Source: Micromonospora sp. NBC_01699 (GTDB taxonomy: Bacteria > Actinomycetota > Actinomycetes > Mycobacteriales > Micromonosporaceae). From it: DNA of 64,000 nucleotides. Within the stretch, counting starts at the first letter, position 1, and each line of letters starts with the position of its first letter. The stretch is taken from contig NZ_CP109199.1 in assembly GCF_036250065.1 (NCBI RefSeq), forward strand, positions 2,046,001 through 2,110,000, in the 5' to 3' direction. Under the pieces are notes generated by a model, which did not search any database, was not told where the DNA came from, and was given only the letters and a program-made list of their open reading frames with translations. A program made the position numbers and the translations under genes. Shown here in pieces: positions 61,037-64,000 of the stretch.

Positions 61037-62592
61037 TGCTCACGGCCGAGGGCCTGGTCAAGACGTTCCCGGGGGTACGCGCGCTGGACGGCGCGAGCCT
61101 GCGGCTGGCGGCGGGCAGCGTACACGCGCTGCTGGGCGAGAACGGGGCCGGCAAGAGCACCATGGTCAAGCTGCTGACCGGGGTCTACCGCCCCGACGGC
61201 GGCACGATCACGCTCGACGGCAGGGAACTCCAGCTCACCGGTCCGCTGGACGCGCAGCGGGCCGGCATCGGGGTGGTCCACCAGGAACGGAACCTGATCC
61301 CGGCGTTCTCCATCGCGGAGAACATCGTGCTGCACCACCTGCCGCGCCGCTTCGGCGTGGTGGACCGGGCCCGGATGCGGGCCGAGGCGCGACGCTGCCT
61401 CGACCTGCTCGACCTGGACCTGGACCCGGACACCCCGGTCGCCGACCTGTCGGTGGCACACGGGCAACTGGTCGAGATCGCCAAGGCGCTCAGCCTGGAC
61501 AGCAAGGTGCTGCTGCTCGACGAGCCGACCGCGTCGCTGACCGGCGACGAAGCCGACCGGCTCTACCACATCGTCCGGAAACTCCGCGACAGCGGGCAGG
61601 CGGTGGTGCTGGTCAGCCACAAGCTGGAAGAGGTGTTCGCGGTCGCGGACACGGTCACCGTGCTGCGCGACGGGCACAGCGTGGCCGAGGCCGAGCCGCT
61701 GTCGTCGTACAGCCAGGAAAAGGTCGTGGACCTGATGGTGGGTCGGGCGTACGCGTCGGTCACGCTGGCGAAACGCGAGATCGACCCGCAGACCCCGCCG
61801 GCCCTGCGGCTGTCCGGCGTGAGCACCGCCGGTGGACACCGGGACGTCTCGCTCGCCGTCCGCCCCGGCGAGATCCTCGGCCTGTACGGGCTGGTCGGCG
61901 CCGGCCGCAGTGAACTGGCCAAGGCCCTGCTCGGCCTGGACCGGATCACCGCCGGCACGGTCGAGGTGCACGGCAAGCCGGTACGCATCCGTACCGTCGG
62001 CGAGGCGCTGCACCGCTACAAGATCGGGTACGTCACCGAGAACCGCAAGGAGGAGGGGGTCTTCCTCGACCAGCCGATCACCCGCAACATCGGGGTGACG
62101 ATCTGGCGCCGGATCGCCCGCGCCGGGCTGGTCACCGAGGCGGCCGAGCGGACCGTGGTGGCCGAGTACACCGAACGCCTCGGGATCCGGGCCGCCTCCC
62201 CGCGCCAACTCGCCGGGCAGCTCTCCGGCGGCAACCAGCAGAAGGTCAGCCTGGCCAAGTGGCTCGCCGCCCAGTGCGAGATCCTGGTCGTGGACGAACC
62301 GACCGTCGGCATCGACGTACGCACCAAGGCCGCGTTCCACGAGCTGATCGCCGAACTGGCCGGTGCCGGCATGGCCCTGTTGCTGATCTCCTCCGATCTT
62401 CCGGAGATCGTGACCCTGGCGGATCGGGTAGCGGTGATGAACGATTTCACCGTTCGTGGTGAACTCGCCAACGACCATGACTACAGCCGGATGAGCCAGG
62501 CGATCATCCGGATGATCCACGCTGGACCGGCCCGGGAGCAGACGGGCACCGGCCCGGACCGGCCCGATGCAGCAGGGGAGTCAGCCGCGTGA
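61036..62592 (+). CDS. sugar ABC transporter ATPase, double NBD (RbsA family)
   Basis: 518 residues from ATG 61036; GTG 61033 gives 519. Two nucleotide-binding domains. NBD1: Walker A GENGAGKST, a VAHGQLVEIAKAL signature, Walker B LLLDEPTASL. NBD2: GLYGLVGAGRSELAKALLGL (degenerate Walker A, usual for RbsA), LSGGNQQKVSLAKWLA signature, VVDEPTVGID. It energises import through the two permeases. GGAGG lies eight bases upstream of ATG. Confidence 0.96.
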   Translation: MLTAEGLVKTFPGVRALDGASLRLAAGSVHALLGENGAGKSTMVKLLTGVYRPDGGTITLDGRELQLTGPLDAQRAGIGVVHQERNLIPAFSIAENIVLHHLPRRFGVVDRARMRAEARRCLDLLDLDLDPDTPVADLSVAHGQLVEIAKALSLDSKVLLLDEPTASLTGDEADRLYHIVRKLRDSGQAVVLVSHKLEEVFAVADTVTVLRDGHSVAEAEPLSSYSQEKVVDLMVGRAYASVTLAKREIDPQTPPALRLSGVSTAGGHRDVSLAVRPGEILGLYGLVGAGRSELAKALLGLDRITAGTVEVHGKPVRIRTVGEALHRYKIGYVTENRKEEGVFLDQPITRNIGVTIWRRIARAGLVTEAAERTVVAEYTERLGIRAASPRQLAGQLSGGNQQKVSLAKWLAAQCEILVVDEPTVGIDVRTKAAFHELIAELAGAGMALLLISSDLPEIVTLADRVAVMNDFTVRGELANDHDYSRMSQAIIRMIHAGPAREQTGTGPDRPDAAGESAA

Positions 62593-63617
62593 ACCCATTT
62601 GAACGGACCCGACTGGGCGGTACCGGGGTCGAGGTGACCAGGCTCGGTCTCGGCCTCGCCCCGCTCGGCGGCCTCTACCGGGCGGTCGGCGCGCAGCAGG
62701 CGTCCGCCACCCTGGAACGGGCCTGGGAACTGGGCTACCGGTACTTCGACACCGCACCGCTCTACGGCGCCGGGCTCTCCGAGCGGCGGGCCGGCTCGGT
62801 GCTGTCCGGCAAACCCCGGGCCGAGTTCGCACTGTCCACCAAGGTCGGCCGGCTCCTGGTACCGGGAACGGACGAGCCCCGGGGCGGCCGGCACCGCAGC
62901 GAACCCGACCCGGCCACCGGTGACCACAACGACGAGATCTGGGCCGAGCCGGTCGACGCCACCCCGGCCTGGGACTTCAGCGCCGACGGCACCCGCCGGT
63001 CGTACGCCGAGAGCCTGGACCGGCTCGGCCTGGACCGGGCCGACGTGCTGCACATCCACGACCCGGACGACCACTACGCCGACGCGCTCGCCGGTGCCCT
63101 GCCGGCGCTGGTCGCGTTGCGCGAGGAGGGTCGGATCGGTGCGGTGTCGGTCGGCATGAACCAGGCCGAGATGCTCGCCGACTTCGTCCGCACCGGTCAC
63201 CTCGACGCGGTCCTGCTCGCCGGCCGCTACACCCTGCTCGACCAGTCCGGCCTGGCCGAACTGCTGCCGCTCTGCGCCGAGCGGGGCGTGTCGGTGATCG
63301 CCGGTGGGGTCTACAACTCGGGGCTGCTCGCCGACCCGAAACCGGGCGCCACCTACGACTACCTGCCGGCGCCGACCGCGATCCTGGACCGGGCCCTGGC
63401 CATCCAGGACGTCTGCGCCAAACACGGGGTGCCGCTGCGGGCCGCCGCCGCCCAGTTCCCGCTCGGCCACCCGGCGGTCGCCAGTGTCGTGCTCGGCGCC
63501 CGCTCGGCCGACGAGGTGACCGACGCGGCGCAGATGTTCGACCACCCGATCCCCGGTCAGCTCTGGCGCGACCTGAAAGACTCCGGGCTGCTGCCGGAGG
63601 AGGTGCCGACGCCGTGA
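62589..63617 (+). CDS. aldo/keto reductase, probable sugar 1-dehydrogenase
   Basis: 342 residues from GTG 62589 (4-bp overlap with the ATPase stop). AKR TIM barrel: catalytic D52 and Y57 region (YFDTAPLYGAGLSERRAG), Lys in LSTKVGRLL, His in VLHIHDPD. This matches D-threo-aldose 1-dehydrogenases (L-fucose dehydrogenase type), which oxidise the sugar to its lactone with NAD(P). The N-terminal RTRLGGTGVEVTRLGLGLAP resembles the family. The closest assigned pathway is L-fucose; D-arabinose and L-galactose are alternatives. Confidence 0.92.
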   Translation: MNPFERTRLGGTGVEVTRLGLGLAPLGGLYRAVGAQQASATLERAWELGYRYFDTAPLYGAGLSERRAGSVLSGKPRAEFALSTKVGRLLVPGTDEPRGGRHRSEPDPATGDHNDEIWAEPVDATPAWDFSADGTRRSYAESLDRLGLDRADVLHIHDPDDHYADALAGALPALVALREEGRIGAVSVGMNQAEMLADFVRTGHLDAVLLAGRYTLLDQSGLAELLPLCAERGVSVIAGGVYNSGLLADPKPGATYDYLPAPTAILDRALAIQDVCAKHGVPLRAAAAQFPLGHPAVASVVLGARSADEVTDAAQMFDHPIPGQLWRDLKDSGLLPEEVPTP

Positions 63618-64000
63618 TCGTCGACTCGCACCAGCATCTCTGGACCGCCGACTACGCCTGGCTGGCCGAACCGGCGCTGACCCGGATCCGGCGCGACTAC
63701 GGCGTCGAGGACCTGCGGCGCAACCTACGGGCGGCGGGCGTCGACCGGACCGTGCTGGTCGAGGCGGCCCGGGGCGACAACGCCGAAACCACCGAATTCC
63801 TGGCGCTCGCCGCCGCCACCGACGAGATCGCCGGGGTGGTCGGCTGGGCGTCGCTCACCGACCCGGACCTCGCCGGAACCCTGGCCGCGCACCGGGCCGG
63901 TCCCGGCGGGCACCTGCTCGTCGGCATCCGGGACCAGGTGCAGGGACAACCCGACGACCACCTCGACCGCGCGGACGTGCGCGCCGGACTCCGTACGGTC
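63614..64000 (+). CDS. amidohydrolase-2-family lactonase (partial, runs off the window)
   Basis: 129 residues visible from GTG 63614, which overlaps the reductase stop (GTGA). The metal motif HxH (IVDSHQHLWTADYAWL) is that of L-fucono-1,5-lactonase/L-rhamnono-lactonase-like amidohydrolases, and GIRDQVQGQPDD resembles their substrate-loop pattern (RHQVQGE). It would hydrolyse the lactone made by the aldo/keto reductase to the acid used by the dehydratase. The 3' end lies beyond the window. Confidence 0.88.
   Translation, partial: MIVDSHQHLWTADYAWLAEPALTRIRRDYGVEDLRRNLRAAGVDRTVLVEAARGDNAETTEFLALAAATDEIAGVVGWASLTDPDLAGTLAAHRAGPGGHLLVGIRDQVQGQPDDHLDRADVRAGLRTV

Overview
The window is high-GC actinobacterial DNA, most likely from a filamentous, sporulating member of the Micromonosporaceae. 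The evidence is a strong G/C third-position bias, frequent GTG/TTG starts, an SsgB-type sporulation regulator, an SpoOM-like protein, DUF5709 and PGPGW-type small proteins, a Cys-rich-motif anti-sigma factor with an ECF sigma factor, and many secreted multidomain polysaccharidases of a soil or plant-litter saprophyte. No phage, IS element or CRISPR array was seen. The genus call is inference from gene content.

Layout. 1-6.8 kb: end of a secreted protein, a very large secreted ThuA / sugar-dehydrogenase / PKD / CBM protein, a cold-shock protein and a secreted beta-helix protein, separated by large palindromic intergenic elements. 7-10 kb: YbaK-type editing protein, FadR-type regulator, membrane protein, serine acetyltransferase. 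10.2-15 kb: a UspA - phosphoketolase - UspA block (stress/low-oxygen physiology) with repeat arrays and a Clp-N domain remnant. 15.2-16.4 kb: secreted alpha-lytic-type protease. 16.5-22.4 kb: a tightly packed same-strand block of lipid kinase, YihY membrane protein, double PAP2 phosphatase, ClgR/PopR-like activator, ClpP paralogue and an extraordinary Trp/Arg-rich repeat membrane protein. 22.6-28 kb: secreted M1 aminopeptidase, GH5 mannanase-CBM2, glutamyl-endopeptidase-like protease, lipoprotein. 28-44 kb: SpoOM, HelD/HelR-type RNA-polymerase helicase, RseB/LolA-like protein divergent from a two-component system, TPR/Fn3 membrane protein, MarR-VOC pair, FMN reductase, Rrf2, AraC and hemerythrin proteins. 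44.5-47.7 kb: GH44-CBM3 glucanase and an SDR. 47.8-53.2 kb: SsgB, PGPGW protein, tRNA-Val(CAC), a Phd-like antitoxin with a frameshifted RelE toxin, GOLPH3-like protein, DUF5709, and a divergent anti-sigma/ECF pair. 53.4-55 kb: Tat-exported flavin amine oxidase. 55-64 kb: a sugar catabolic operon with two GntR regulators.

How genes work together. The 56.7-64 kb run (binding lipoprotein, enolase-superfamily dehydratase, two permeases, double ATPase, aldo/keto reductase, lactonase-like amidohydrolase; mostly 4-bp overlaps) encodes uptake and non-phosphorylative oxidation of a deoxy or pentose sugar; L-fucose is the best guess because dehydrogenase, lactonase and dehydratase are all present. The carbohydrases (GH5, GH44, ThuA/GSDH) and secreted proteases supply exogenous nutrients. 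The 16.5-22.4 kb block couples membrane-lipid turnover with a ClpP/ClgR proteolysis module and is the most intriguing candidate for an uncharacterised system.

Limits: all functions come from reading translated sequence and motifs; no database search was run.
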